From assembly GCF_014695375.1 (NCBI RefSeq), contig NZ_JACJOG010000046.1:186001-250000 (forward strand): a stretch of 64,000 nt of DNA, read 5' to 3'. This DNA comes from Coleofasciculus sp. FACHB-T130. GTDB lineage: Bacteria; Cyanobacteriota; Cyanobacteriia; Cyanobacteriales; FACHB-T130. Both the position numbers and the translations under genes were made by a program. This document shows, in pieces, positions 8,968-18,130 of the stretch. The first letter of the stretch is position 1; every line of letters starts with the position of its first letter. The notes under the pieces are model-generated. The model had not been told where the DNA came from. It ran no database searches and saw nothing but the letters and a program-made list of their open reading frames with translations.

Positions 8968-9152
8968 AGGACTGAGGGATGAGGACTGTTAGCGAAGCGG
9001 TGCGAAGCACGGACTCAGTGCAAGTGTGAACAGAATGAGAAAGTAGTATCAGTTCTTCTCAATTTTTAACTGCTGGCTTCTGGCTTTCCACTGTCTGATT
9101 TTTCACTGAGTTTTCCGCCCTCACCCCTGATTTTCAGCACTCACCACAGACC

Positions 9153-10232
9153 ATGACTCAAAGCACGTCGCACGGTAAAATCTTACACCTGACACTCACC
9201 CCCATGCAGCTTGCCGAGGCAGTTCAGCCAATGGGGGCGAGTAGCACGGCTAATGCCCTGGCACTCACTGGCAGTGTCAGTACCGAAGGCATGACGAGCA
9301 ATCAATTGCTCGTGTATCCAGGCGAACCCAGTGAAATGGTGGTGCAGCTAAAAAACCTGGGAACCCGAATTCTACAGGTGAACCTGCAACTTGAGGGCAA
9401 CTTCCCAAGCCAGTGGTATCGCATTGGGATGGAGGGTCATGAAATTGCTCCAGGTCAGCAGATGGATGCGGTGTTATATTTCCAAATTCCAGCCAACTTC
9501 TTTGAAAATAACCAGTCTTTAGAGTCGGGTGGAACCCTAGTCGTCGATTATCATAGCCGCCTTCATGTGTACTATACAGAGCAAGGAGGCACGGGCGGGC
9601 TTGTCACACCAGCCAGACAACTGATCGAATCCGCAGCCTTCAACCTCTATATCCGTCCTCGCAGTCTCTACCTGGATTTTTTGCCCAGTCTCTATCGGGA
9701 AGTAGACTTTATTGGTCGCTTTTTGAAGATTTTTGAGGAGACTTTTGAACCCGCAGTGCAGTCGATGGATCTCCTGTGGGCTTATTTAGATCCGTTAACT
9801 GCGCCAGCGACGCTGTTACCCTTTCTTGCCCACTGGGTAGCATGGCCGATGGACGCCCGTTGGAGTCTAAATCGGCAGCGATATCTGATTCGTCAGGCGG
9901 TAGAACTTTATCGCTGGCGAGGAACGCGACGGGGGTTGCGGCTCTATCTACATCTCTATACAGACTTGCCACTCGATGAGCATCTCCCTGAAGAAGCTGA
10001 TAAGCACATTAGTATTGAAGAAATCTTTGGTAAAGGTTTCCTTTTAGGGGAAACCCGCCTTGGCGAAGACTCCATGTTGGGTGGTGGGCGTCCTTATCAC
10101 TTCATTGTACGCCTGCGACCTGAGCGACCTGGTCAAGTCGATGAAGGATTGGTGCGGCACATCATCGACCAAGAAAAACCGGCTTTCTGCACTTACGATC
10201 TGGATATCGCAGAGGTAATCGGTAGTGGGTAA
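9153..10232 (+). CDS. Phage tail protein I-like baseplate component (Afp12 type)
   Basis: The 359-residue product has two parts. Residues about 40-175 form a beta-sandwich (LLVYPGEPSEMVVQLKNLGT, WYRIGMEGHEIAPGQQMDAV). The C-terminal half has the tail protein I/TIGR02242-type motif SLYLDFLPSLYREVDFIGRF, then LLPFLAHWVAWPMDARWSLN and RGTRRGLRLYLHLY. In eCIS this protein joins the outer baseplate wedge. The N-terminal sandwich resembles those of the two membrane proteins encoded further on, suggesting a shared docking fold. It lies between the gpJ-like gene and a DUF4159-like gene in the same orientation, consistent with one operon. Confidence 0.88.
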   Translation: MTQSTSHGKILHLTLTPMQLAEAVQPMGASSTANALALTGSVSTEGMTSNQLLVYPGEPSEMVVQLKNLGTRILQVNLQLEGNFPSQWYRIGMEGHEIAPGQQMDAVLYFQIPANFFENNQSLESGGTLVVDYHSRLHVYYTEQGGTGGLVTPARQLIESAAFNLYIRPRSLYLDFLPSLYREVDFIGRFLKIFEETFEPAVQSMDLLWAYLDPLTAPATLLPFLAHWVAWPMDARWSLNRQRYLIRQAVELYRWRGTRRGLRLYLHLYTDLPLDEHLPEEADKHISIEEIFGKGFLLGETRLGEDSMLGGGRPYHFIVRLRPERPGQVDEGLVRHIIDQEKPAFCTYDLDIAEVIGSG

Positions 10233-10293
10233 TCTGAGTAAAAAAACCATGAGTCATTAATAATTAGCAATCATTAATTAGCCATTAATCATT

Positions 10294-11553
10294 ATGTTTC
10301 CACCACCCCCAACGAATCCTTTAGAACGTCTCCAAGTTACTGATGGTCTGTTGATGAATGCCGACCGTTGGCGTCGGGCGCATGAGTACCATCGACAGCG
10401 GCAGAATATCCATTATCAGTCTCTTAACCAGCCAGGAATTGTCTGCGGTTTGGGCGTGCGCTTGATTGCAGCACCTGCGGAAGTCGCGCCGCAATTCCGG
10501 GATGGGCGTTGGGTACAAATTCAGCCGGGAATTGCAATTGATTTAGCGGGGAATCCGATTGTTGTTTCCGAACCGATTGAATTTCGGGTGTCGGGTGAGA
10601 CGCTGACAGAAAATCCGCAGATGGTTTATCTAGCGATTAGTTACGTAGATCCGGAAAAATTGCGCCGGAAAGAGTCTCGTGAATTTGAAAAAGAAACCTT
10701 CCGGCTTGATGAAAAGACCACTCCACCGAGTGAAATGGAAGTGGAATTGTGCCGAATTTTTCTGCAATCTGAGTCAGAGGAATTAGAGAATCCCAAGGAT
10801 GTATTTTTTCCGGCAGTTAATAGCTTAGATTTACGTTATCGAGCGATCGCGCGATCGCGTCCTCAAGCAGTTGTCCGCGTTGCCCAAGTGACGCAGCAGC
10901 AACCTGCCGATGGGCGCAGTTTTTCCAATCTTTCGTACTTACTCAATTCGGTTCCTGCACTTTACCCAAGCTTGCAGGGAGCGGATCTGATAGGACAAGT
11001 TCCCTTTTTGGGTGCCGAAAAGTCTTTGCCGCTTGCCGCTTTAGGCTATGACCTGCTTTACTTTACAGGTCGTCAAGCACTCTCTCTCAACGATCGAGAA
11101 TTTGAAGCCCTCAAAAATTATTTAGAGACAGGGGGTGTTCTGCTAGTTGATGCTGCTACCGATGCCATAGAACTGATTGAGAGCATCATGGCGATCGCTC
11201 AACAACTCGGAACTCCTTTAGAGGATATCAAACGCTTGAGCCGAAATCATCCCTTGCGGACACAGCCTTTCTTGTTTGCAGCCTTACCTAGTTTAAATCA
11301 ACAGCCCATTCAACTCGGCTATGGAGGAGGAATTATCTTAGTCGTTGGCAATCTCTCAGCAGCATGGGGATTAGATGACAAGCTTTTACTACCGCGAGAA
11401 ACGATTCGTACCGCCCAAGAATTAGGAATAAACCTTCTGCATTTCGCATGGCGCAAGCGGCAACTCACCCAATTATTAAGGGCAGACAATCCTGTGTCAA
11501 CCGTTGCTAAACCGTCTGTCAAACAAGCGATTTTTGACAAATTACAATTTTAA
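10294..11553 (+). CDS. eCIS-associated protein with DUF4159-like domain
   Basis: This protein has 419 residues. The N-terminal part (about 1-165) begins NPLERLQVTDGLLMNADRWR, which resembles tail-fibre or baseplate-attached domains found in eCIS loci and is beta-rich with a conserved HEYHRQRQN segment. Residues about 215-400 resemble DUF4159, a glutamine-amidotransferase-like fold: LGYDLLYFTGRQALSLNDRE, then LKNYLETGGVLLVDAATDA. The nucleophile position of true amidotransferases is not apparent, so a binding rather than catalytic role is more likely. It is in line with the baseplate genes, 61 bases after the tail-protein-I gene. An AT-rich run of ATTAAT-type repeats fills the short gap before it. 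Confidence 0.75.
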   Translation: MFPPPPTNPLERLQVTDGLLMNADRWRRAHEYHRQRQNIHYQSLNQPGIVCGLGVRLIAAPAEVAPQFRDGRWVQIQPGIAIDLAGNPIVVSEPIEFRVSGETLTENPQMVYLAISYVDPEKLRRKESREFEKETFRLDEKTTPPSEMEVELCRIFLQSESEELENPKDVFFPAVNSLDLRYRAIARSRPQAVVRVAQVTQQQPADGRSFSNLSYLLNSVPALYPSLQGADLIGQVPFLGAEKSLPLAALGYDLLYFTGRQALSLNDREFEALKNYLETGGVLLVDAATDAIELIESIMAIAQQLGTPLEDIKRLSRNHPLRTQPFLFAALPSLNQQPIQLGYGGGIILVVGNLSAAWGLDDKLLLPRETIRTAQELGINLLHFAWRKRQLTQLLRADNPVSTVAKPSVKQAIFDKLQF

Positions 11554-11783
11554 AAAATTCTCTGTCCCAAACAAAAACCAGGCATTTTTCCGGTATTCTT
11601 ATTTGTTGCGAGTAACGAGTAACAGTTATTTAGATATCTAGATACTAGAGTAATTCTAATGAACTAATAAAATTTTCGCTTCTTTCCTTCTTTCTTAGCG
11701 CCCTCTGCGTCTTCGCAGTTCATAAAAAAAGGTAGCTTTCCTCAATTAAATAAGACTGCTATCGCTAAAAAGGTATATTTTCG

Positions 11784-13949
11784 ATGGTAAATAAAAGTTT
11801 AATCTACGCTAAATTATCCACCCAGCTACTTCGATACAAACCGGGAGGTATACAAGCTGCCTTTGAAGTAACAGTTACAAATGAAAGCAATCAATTTGCA
11901 ACTTTTCAAGTAGAACTACTAGCCGCTGGTGCTGACTCTAGTTTAGCTAATTCCTGGTATAAACTATCTCCAGGAATTAGCGCCAAAACACCCCCTGGAG
12001 ATAGTACAAAGTTTTATGTAGCGATTACTGACACGCCCGTTCCTGGGTTTGTCGGCAAAATGAATATCACCGTCCGCATCTTCTCAATGGAACTGCGGGA
12101 AGAAGAAAGACAACTTCTGAGGATATCCATTGAGCAGGGAACTGGCTCTATCCCCATGCAGGTTGAGCTGCCAGTCCGAGAATTTGTTGTTCATCCGACA
12201 GATTTGATCGAAATACCAGTCTGGGTATACAATCCCAGCCAACTGTCCACCAACGTCGTGCTACATTTTGCGGGCATAGAGCCGACTTGGCTAGCCGAGA
12301 GTGCCGAACGACGGCTGCAAGTTGCACCCGGTAGCAAGGTAGAAACAAGTTTCTTATGCCAAATACCCATTGCCACCCTTGCTCCCAGCCAGTTATACCC
12401 TTTTTCCGTTGAATGTACTCAGCACAATGGTCCTCCATCAAAGAATGCAGGAGCCATTAAGGTTGTTGCTGCGGGATTTATAGATTTCAGTTGCACCCCA
12501 GCCTTACAGCAAATCCCTCCATCGCGAAATTGGCTGCCGAGATGGAAGTCTAACTCCGCAACTTACAAACTCAATTTTGAGAATGCCAGCAATTTAACTC
12601 AGCAAGTAAGTTGCGAAGTCAATGCGGAAGATCGGCGGAGATTCCATTTGCAGATCATCCCTGAAGTGGCAGACCTGAAGCCAGGTGAGACGACTCAATT
12701 ACAGCTAGTCTGTACGAGGAAACGCCGGTGGTTGGGTTCAGTTCAAAGATTTCTTTTGGAAGTTAAGGCGATTGTGTCGGATGAGCGCTTAGATGTCCGA
12801 AATGACACCCAAATCTTGAAACTGCTTGTCCGGCCAGTTCTCCCTATCTGGATGCAGTTAACTGGATTAATCCTGCTGCTTTTCTTGCTCTGGGCGCTGT
12901 CGTGGTTAAACCCTTACAACCCATTTTGGGGACACAAAGCTTCTGTCACGTCGGTGCAATTTAATGGACTCGGAGAGCAACTCATTACTGGCTCGAATGA
13001 CCAAACCGCAATTAGATGGCGCACTTCAGGCTTTCTGAATCCCTTGCTTAATCAACAAATGGGAGTTGTGGGAAAGGCGGGTAAAGCTGTGCGGGTCATC
13101 CGCTATAAACCAGTAGACAATGATGTGGTTGCCGCAGGCTTGGAGAATGGAGAGATCCAGCTATGGAATGTATCGGGAGAAAGAAAGCAACCGATAAATT
13201 CTTTCTCGTTCCAAAAGGACGATCGGGTTTTAGCTCTAGAATTCACCAAAGACTCGCGTTATCTATTAAGCGGTCACGGGAGTGGTTTAGTTGCAGTGTG
13301 GGATGTGGAACGCGACCTCGACAATCCTAACGCTACCAATCAACCGCTGCGAGGGAAGAAATTTGATTTTGTCGTGAATGCTCTGGCATTGGTGGGAAAA
13401 GCGGATAAAAACCTAGCGATCGCAGGACGCTTCAACCAATTTGTCGTCTGGAATTTGGCAAAAGACAAGTGGGGGCGCGTATCCTATCCTCGCCAAGGAG
13501 GTCAGGAAGATTACATCGTCAGCTTGGATAGTGCTGAATACAAGCCGAATCTTTTAGTCACTGCTGATAACCAGGGGTACATTACCTTATGGAATATGCA
13601 AAAATGTCTTGCCGAGCAGGGACCTTGTGAAGTTTTGGATGAATGGTCGGATGGTCATGGCGGCAAGTCAGTTCGCTCGGTAGCATTGAGCGCAAATGGT
13701 TGCTACTTGGTGAGTGGAGGGGATGACGGACGAGTGATGCTTTGGCCTCTGACTGCTGAAGGTAAGCGGGATTCTCAGTTAAAAGGCAGAAAAATCGATG
13801 GCTCGTTTGGTCAGTCTTGGCATATTAATAGTGTAGATATTAAGACGGTCGGAAACTCTATCTTTGTGCTGAGTGGTAGTGACGATACTGAAGTGAGGTT
13901 AAAACGTGCGGATCGGCTACCCCAACTACAGTGCGACCAACAAAACTGA
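11784..13949 (+). CDS. Membrane protein: beta-sandwich domains, one TM helix, WD40 propeller
   Basis: This 721-residue protein has three parts. Residues 1-345 contain repeated Ig/NEW3-like beta-sandwich domains (FEVTVTNESNQFATFQVELL, KLNFENASNLTQQVSCEV). One strongly hydrophobic helix follows at about 353-377 (WMQLTGLILLLFLLWALSWL). Residues about 385-715 are WD40 blades (GHKASVTSVQFNGLGEQLIT, GHGGKSVRSVALSANG). There is no signal peptide, so the membrane segment is internal. In the eCIS context such a protein could tether the baseplate to a membrane. Thylakoid anchoring has been described for a cyanobacterial system, but which protein anchors it is not shown here. It is encoded 231 bases after the DUF4159-like gene. 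Confidence 0.85.
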   Translation: MVNKSLIYAKLSTQLLRYKPGGIQAAFEVTVTNESNQFATFQVELLAAGADSSLANSWYKLSPGISAKTPPGDSTKFYVAITDTPVPGFVGKMNITVRIFSMELREEERQLLRISIEQGTGSIPMQVELPVREFVVHPTDLIEIPVWVYNPSQLSTNVVLHFAGIEPTWLAESAERRLQVAPGSKVETSFLCQIPIATLAPSQLYPFSVECTQHNGPPSKNAGAIKVVAAGFIDFSCTPALQQIPPSRNWLPRWKSNSATYKLNFENASNLTQQVSCEVNAEDRRRFHLQIIPEVADLKPGETTQLQLVCTRKRRWLGSVQRFLLEVKAIVSDERLDVRNDTQILKLLVRPVLPIWMQLTGLILLLFLLWALSWLNPYNPFWGHKASVTSVQFNGLGEQLITGSNDQTAIRWRTSGFLNPLLNQQMGVVGKAGKAVRVIRYKPVDNDVVAAGLENGEIQLWNVSGERKQPINSFSFQKDDRVLALEFTKDSRYLLSGHGSGLVAVWDVERDLDNPNATNQPLRGKKFDFVVNALALVGKADKNLAIAGRFNQFVVWNLAKDKWGRVSYPRQGGQEDYIVSLDSAEYKPNLLVTADNQGYITLWNMQKCLAEQGPCEVLDEWSDGHGGKSVRSVALSANGCYLVSGGDDGRVMLWPLTAEGKRDSQLKGRKIDGSFGQSWHINSVDIKTVGNSIFVLSGSDDTEVRLKRADRLPQLQCDQQN

Positions 13950-14002
13950 GGTGAAAAAACGGAGAACTGAGCGAGAAGCCTCACTGAGTTTTCAGCCGTG
14001 TA

Positions 14003-14025
14003 GAGACGCCGATTTATCGCGTCTC
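14003..14025. repeat. GAGACGC palindromic repeat
   Basis: GAGACGC (14003-14009) pairs with GCGTCTC (14019-14025) in the gap between two eCIS membrane-protein genes. The same stem recurs inside the phnE-like gene (34123-34142). This is a common cyanobacterial intergenic repeat type. Confidence 0.6.
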
Positions 14026-14054
14026 CTCAGTCCTTATTTCTGGGGAGGGAAACA

Positions 14055-16895
14055 ATGACAACGAGACAACCGTTCGATGCTGGTTCCTTAGAGAGACAGG
14101 ATGAAAAAGCCGGTGGTCTCACAATGGTCGATGTCCTGACGCTGCCTGAGTCCCAGCGACAGATCGTGCAATGGATGATGCGTAAAAAATCCGAAGTTAG
14201 TCTGGCTGAGGTGGCAGATCGTACAGGCTCAGGGGAAGACGTAGCGATCGCGCTGTTGGACGATCTGGTTGCTCAAGGCTTTGTACAGGAGACGGAAGTA
14301 GCAGGCGAATTACGCTATCGGATGCGTCTTGCTGCCAAACGAGGCGCTCAGCAGTTGCCTAAAACCATCCACCAAGCGCTGGCTCCCGGTAATCCCCTCG
14401 CGGTGATCCTCAATCCTTCCGGAGACTACGCCCTCGTCGCCGGAGCGACCTTCGATCTCTGCATCACGGTCAGCAACAAGGGCAATCAAAGCGCCTTAAT
14501 TGATATTTTTATCGATGAAGTATCCCAACCGCTCCGTCAGTGGTGTACTTCTCCCCATCAGCGACTGGCGTTAGGTTCCAACTCTACCAGCGAGGTCATC
14601 TTTCAGTTTCAGGTGCCAGTCGAGACGAAACCGGGCACCTACCCCTACCTGTTGGTCGTCGATGCGCCGCAGCACTACCCGGAAGATACCCCGATCCGCC
14701 ATCAAGCGCGACTTCAGGTTTTACCGCCGATTGAGACTGCCATTCGGGTTAGCGATCCTACCTTTAGTCTTCAGCCAATCACCAGTTCTGCGGTTCCGGC
14801 TCGTCTCCAACCCGGTTCGCTGTTGCAAGTTGTGGTGAACGTACACAACCGCTCTGCCAGAGTCGATCGGTTTCGGCTGATGTGCCCGGATTTGGACGAG
14901 AAATGGTTTAGCGTGCGTTATCCGGAAGGGCTAGAGTCGCCGGGACTGGTGACAACGACGACAGGATTAGACCTCAACCCCGGAGATACTGGGCAAATTC
15001 TGCTGGTGTTAAACCCGCCAATGGACGCGCTGGCAGGAACTTACTATCCTACCGTTCGCTTATATTCTGTTAACAATCCAGACTTGGTATTGCTGGATGT
15101 CATTTACCTAGAAATTCTCCCGACTTACCTTCTGACCGTAGAATTCCGCACCCTGGTCGGTAAGGTGAGACGCCTATCCGGATTGTACGAACTCAGATTA
15201 AACAATGGGGGCAACACCTCGCGCGAGGTTATCCTGCGAGCCAAAAGTTTGGATGAGGAGGATGTGTGTTCTTACACGGTGTCGCCTTCCTTGATACGGA
15301 TAGCGCCTTTTTCCTTAGCCATCGCCGAAGTTCAGGTAAAACCGCTTAAGTGGTGGCGTCGCCCTCTGTATGGGGGAGGGAGGTTGATCGGCTTCGGCGT
15401 TGAAGTTGAAGATACGCAGCAGTTGCCCTTAATTAATGATGCCCCACAAGGGACGTTGTATTGGGAACCCCGTCCTTGGTGGCAGTTCCTGTTGGTACTA
15501 CTGCTTTCTTTAGGAATTCTGGTAGCGATCGCTTTCCTGATTTGGTTGATCTTCTTTAAGCCAAAGCCGTCGCCAAAAATTCTTCAATTTAGCTCTTCAG
15601 ATGCTCTCTATCAAGCCTCTGAAGATGACTTAATTCGTCTGAGTTGGCAAATTCGCCACCCAAATCAGATCCAGTCGCTCTTGCTCACCGGGCAATCGCC
15701 CGATGGTACAGCTACCGTTGAACCCATTTCTTACGATTTCCGCCAGGGTGTTCCAGAGCAACTCAAGTCATTTTGCGCGATTCGTCAGGTTTTAATCTGC
15801 AAAAATGTGCGGACAGATGCCCGCAAAGCCGGTGACTATGTTTTTGAACTGAAAGTCTTCTCCAAAAAAGGAAAAGATGTCGCATCGGATACGCTGAAGA
15901 CCAGTCCGATCAAAATTGAACCGGAGCCTCCCCCAAAAATTATCGAGTTTTCCTCTACAAGACCGATTTATGCAGAAGTCCCTGGTAAGCCCACCAATGC
16001 CAATAAAATTCACCTCAATTGGAGAGTCGTGAATCCAGAGCAGATCAAAGAGTTGCAGTTGATCGGGCGATCGCCTGACGGTACGGTAAATAGTGTATTG
16101 AAGCGGTTTGACTTCAGCAAAGGTGTTGCAAAGGGTTTGGCAAAATACTGTACTGCCGAAGCAGCGCTAATCTGTAAAAATGTGCCTACAGATGCCCGCA
16201 AACCAGGAGACTACATCTTTGAAATGATGGTCGTTCCCAATACAGGACAACAGGAACCATCAGATTCCAAGAAGACGGATGCGATTAAAATTACAGCCCA
16301 ACCTTCGAGAATTGTTAATTTTAAAATCAACAATCAAGAAGCTTTACCCAAATATATTGTTCCAGTCAATCAGGTAAAACCTGGTGAAATTATTAAAATA
16401 TCTTGGAAAGTAGAAGGCGGCAGCAATATTAAAGTTGAGCTGCTTCCGGCACCCGGTACGGTTCCCGCTCAGGGCAGTATCCCCTACACTCTCAGTCAGA
16501 AACCGGGTAGTGAAACGATTACGCTGCAAGTCACCAATGGAGCTGGCGAACAAATTAGCAGAGCAGTTACCATTGAAACTTTTGAACCGCCACCCCCACC
16601 GCCACCTGCTGCCTTAGCCCCGGCTCTACCTACCTTAGTCCCCGCTCCACCTACCTTAGCCCCGGCTCCAATCGTCCCACCGCCGCTGCCCCCAGCGCCC
16701 CCTCCCGGAGCAGCGGGTGCCCCCGCCGCAACCTCTGCCCCTGGTACCCCAGAGGCTTCTGGCACGGGTGCCCCTGCTGCCGGTACTGCCACTGCTACTC
16801 CTGCCGCTGGTACTCCTGCCAATCCTGCTACCGTACCAACCCCCAGCGAACCAGGTTCGCTCTCGCCCTCTGAATTACCCCCCCGTCCTGACTGA
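14055..16895 (+). CDS. Membrane protein: winged-helix-like N-terminus, beta-sandwiches, TM helix, duplicated domain, Pro-rich tail
   Basis: The 946-residue product starts with a winged-helix-like segment (about 22-95: SQRQIVQWMMRKKSEVSLAE, then VADRTGSGEDVAIALLDDLV). Beta-sandwich domains follow to about 470, then one TM helix (about 475-497, LLVLLLSLGILVAIAFLIWL). After the helix come two tandem domains of about 120 residues that share the motif ICKNVxTDARKxGDYxFE and a preceding Cys. A third beta domain follows, then about 100 residues rich in Pro/Ala/Thr. It is the last gene of the injection-system run and has GGGGAGGG before its ATG. The topology suits a membrane anchor or cell-envelope linker. 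No enzymatic motif is visible. Confidence 0.85.
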   Translation: MTTRQPFDAGSLERQDEKAGGLTMVDVLTLPESQRQIVQWMMRKKSEVSLAEVADRTGSGEDVAIALLDDLVAQGFVQETEVAGELRYRMRLAAKRGAQQLPKTIHQALAPGNPLAVILNPSGDYALVAGATFDLCITVSNKGNQSALIDIFIDEVSQPLRQWCTSPHQRLALGSNSTSEVIFQFQVPVETKPGTYPYLLVVDAPQHYPEDTPIRHQARLQVLPPIETAIRVSDPTFSLQPITSSAVPARLQPGSLLQVVVNVHNRSARVDRFRLMCPDLDEKWFSVRYPEGLESPGLVTTTTGLDLNPGDTGQILLVLNPPMDALAGTYYPTVRLYSVNNPDLVLLDVIYLEILPTYLLTVEFRTLVGKVRRLSGLYELRLNNGGNTSREVILRAKSLDEEDVCSYTVSPSLIRIAPFSLAIAEVQVKPLKWWRRPLYGGGRLIGFGVEVEDTQQLPLINDAPQGTLYWEPRPWWQFLLVLLLSLGILVAIAFLIWLIFFKPKPSPKILQFSSSDALYQASEDDLIRLSWQIRHPNQIQSLLLTGQSPDGTATVEPISYDFRQGVPEQLKSFCAIRQVLICKNVRTDARKAGDYVFELKVFSKKGKDVASDTLKTSPIKIEPEPPPKIIEFSSTRPIYAEVPGKPTNANKIHLNWRVVNPEQIKELQLIGRSPDGTVNSVLKRFDFSKGVAKGLAKYCTAEAALICKNVPTDARKPGDYIFEMMVVPNTGQQEPSDSKKTDAIKITAQPSRIVNFKINNQEALPKYIVPVNQVKPGEIIKISWKVEGGSNIKVELLPAPGTVPAQGSIPYTLSQKPGSETITLQVTNGAGEQISRAVTIETFEPPPPPPPAALAPALPTLVPAPPTLAPAPIVPPPLPPAPPPGAAGAPAATSAPGTPEASGTGAPAAGTATATPAAGTPANPATVPTPSEPGSLSPSELPPRPD

Positions 16896-17358
16896 CTGAA
16901 TTAACTGCTGGGTAAGTAAGCGAAGCAATTCAATTGAAGATTTTTGGAGGTGGGATTGACCTAGCAAGCCCAACACTTACAGGGGTGACGCGATCGCTTA
17001 ACCCATCCCACAAATAATTAATCCTACTTACTGACTAGGTCTTGGGGTTGGGGGTAATGCATCTAATTAGCTTTTTCCCCCTACAGCTCTGTCACTCTTA
17101 ATTGAGGAAGTAGGGAATTTTCGACTAAAAAGTTTCTAAAAACCGTCAAAATTTTATTGAATCAGCACTACTTAATACCTGATGTCAACAAAAATGTAAA
17201 GGAAAGTTAACAATTCAGGATTTTAGAAATGTCAGCATTTTTAAATAAAAATCCACTGCTAGAACGCCCATTCTATATATAGAAAGTAAAAACAGCGTGG
17301 AGCAGTGGAAGTGTCAATCTGCTGGAGACTAGACTTGTTAATGTTTTTGTCTTAAAAC
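16896..17358. other. Intergenic region between eCIS locus and RRM gene
   Basis: This stretch of about 460 bases lies between two convergent genes. It holds G-rich and C-rich runs around 17040-17090 (TTGGGGTTGGGGG and TTTTTCCCCC) that could pair, and the nested hairpin at 17253-17308. I see no credible ORF. Confidence 0.5.
17253..17308 (-). terminator. Nested hairpin downstream of the RRM gene
   Basis: CCACTGCT (17253-17260) pairs with AGCAGTGG (17301-17308). Inside the loop lies the palindrome TTCTATATATAGAA (17271-17284). On the minus strand the stem is followed by ATTTTTATTTAAAAA, so it may terminate the RRM gene that ends at 17359. Confidence 0.45.
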
Positions 17359-17673
17359 TTAGTAGCGCCGAGAAAAGCCACCGCTACTGGGTCTGCGATT
17401 ACCACCGCCGCCGCCAGAGGGTCCTCTATCTTCACGAGGTTTGGCTTTGTTAACTTTCAAATCTCGACCCATCCACTCCGCTCCATCTAGAGCTTCAATG
17501 GCAGCCGTTTCTTCAGCTTCAGTTTCCATTTCTACAAAACCGAAACCCCGTGGGCGGCCTGTCTCGCGGTCAGTGGGTAGCTGAACCCGCTTAACAGTTC
17601 CGTATTCGGCAAAAACTTGGCTGAGGTCTTCTTGGGTGACGTCGTAGGATAGGTTGCCTACATAGATTGACAT
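17359..17673 (-). CDS. Single-RRM RNA-binding protein (cyanobacterial Rbp family)
   Basis: The 104-residue protein starts MSIYVGNLSYDVTQEDLSQV and contains one RNA-recognition motif. RNP2 is IYVGNL (residues 3-8) and RNP1 is RGFGFVEM (around 43-50). The tail is Gly/Ser/Arg-rich and ends in RRPSSGGFSRRY. Cyanobacterial Rbps of this kind bind RNA, are often induced by cold, and help localise mRNA near thylakoids. The frame stays open for another 26 codons upstream, but homologues begin at MSIYVGNL, so I place the start at 17673. The long untranslated stretch upstream fits the long 5' leaders known for cold-induced rbp genes. That regulation is inferred. Confidence 0.92.
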   Translation of the reverse strand: MSIYVGNLSYDVTQEDLSQVFAEYGTVKRVQLPTDRETGRPRGFGFVEMETEAEETAAIEALDGAEWMGRDLKVNKAKPREDRGPSGGGGGNRRPSSGGFSRRY

Positions 17674-18130
17674 GGAAGTATCTCGCTTTCTGCAGATGGT
17701 GTAGAGACTTAGATTCGGAGAGACGCCTGTCAACGTAGACAACCAACTCACTTAGCCGAATTAAATTCTCAGTGATTAACTTAGCACAGGATCGGGCTTC
17801 AGGCATTCGCCATCAAGGAAAACAATATGAAATTTGTCAAGGGAATGATTTCGTAATTTAAAGAGTGACAATTTTCTGCGAAGCATTGCGGTTTATACAC
17901 AAGGTAAAAACAACAGCTATACAGGGGTTCTAACCGCTACGGATGCGGGAAAAGTCATGGGTTTTGGAATCTTTACGAGACTGGATGCTTCTTAGCATAT
18001 AGAGTGGGATAGCGATTATGGCAGATGTGGCTTTTAAGAACTTTGACAAAAAGTGGCTACTCGACTGGCACAAGTGACTCTCGCCAGCGCACACTTAAAG
18101 ATGTACTCAAGAGGCTCCTGAACTCTTCTT
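17674..18130. other. Divergent upstream region of RRM and MFS genes
   Basis: About 460 bases separate the starts of two divergent genes. It should hold the promoter and leader of the RRM gene and the promoter of the MFS gene. I cannot pick clear -35/-10 boxes by eye. No ORF is credible. Confidence 0.4.

Noticed and set aside
16496-16822. Antisense Gly/Ala-rich frame opposite the Pro-rich tail
   Set aside because: It is the mirror of a Pro/Ala/Thr-rich coding repeat, and its composition follows from that.
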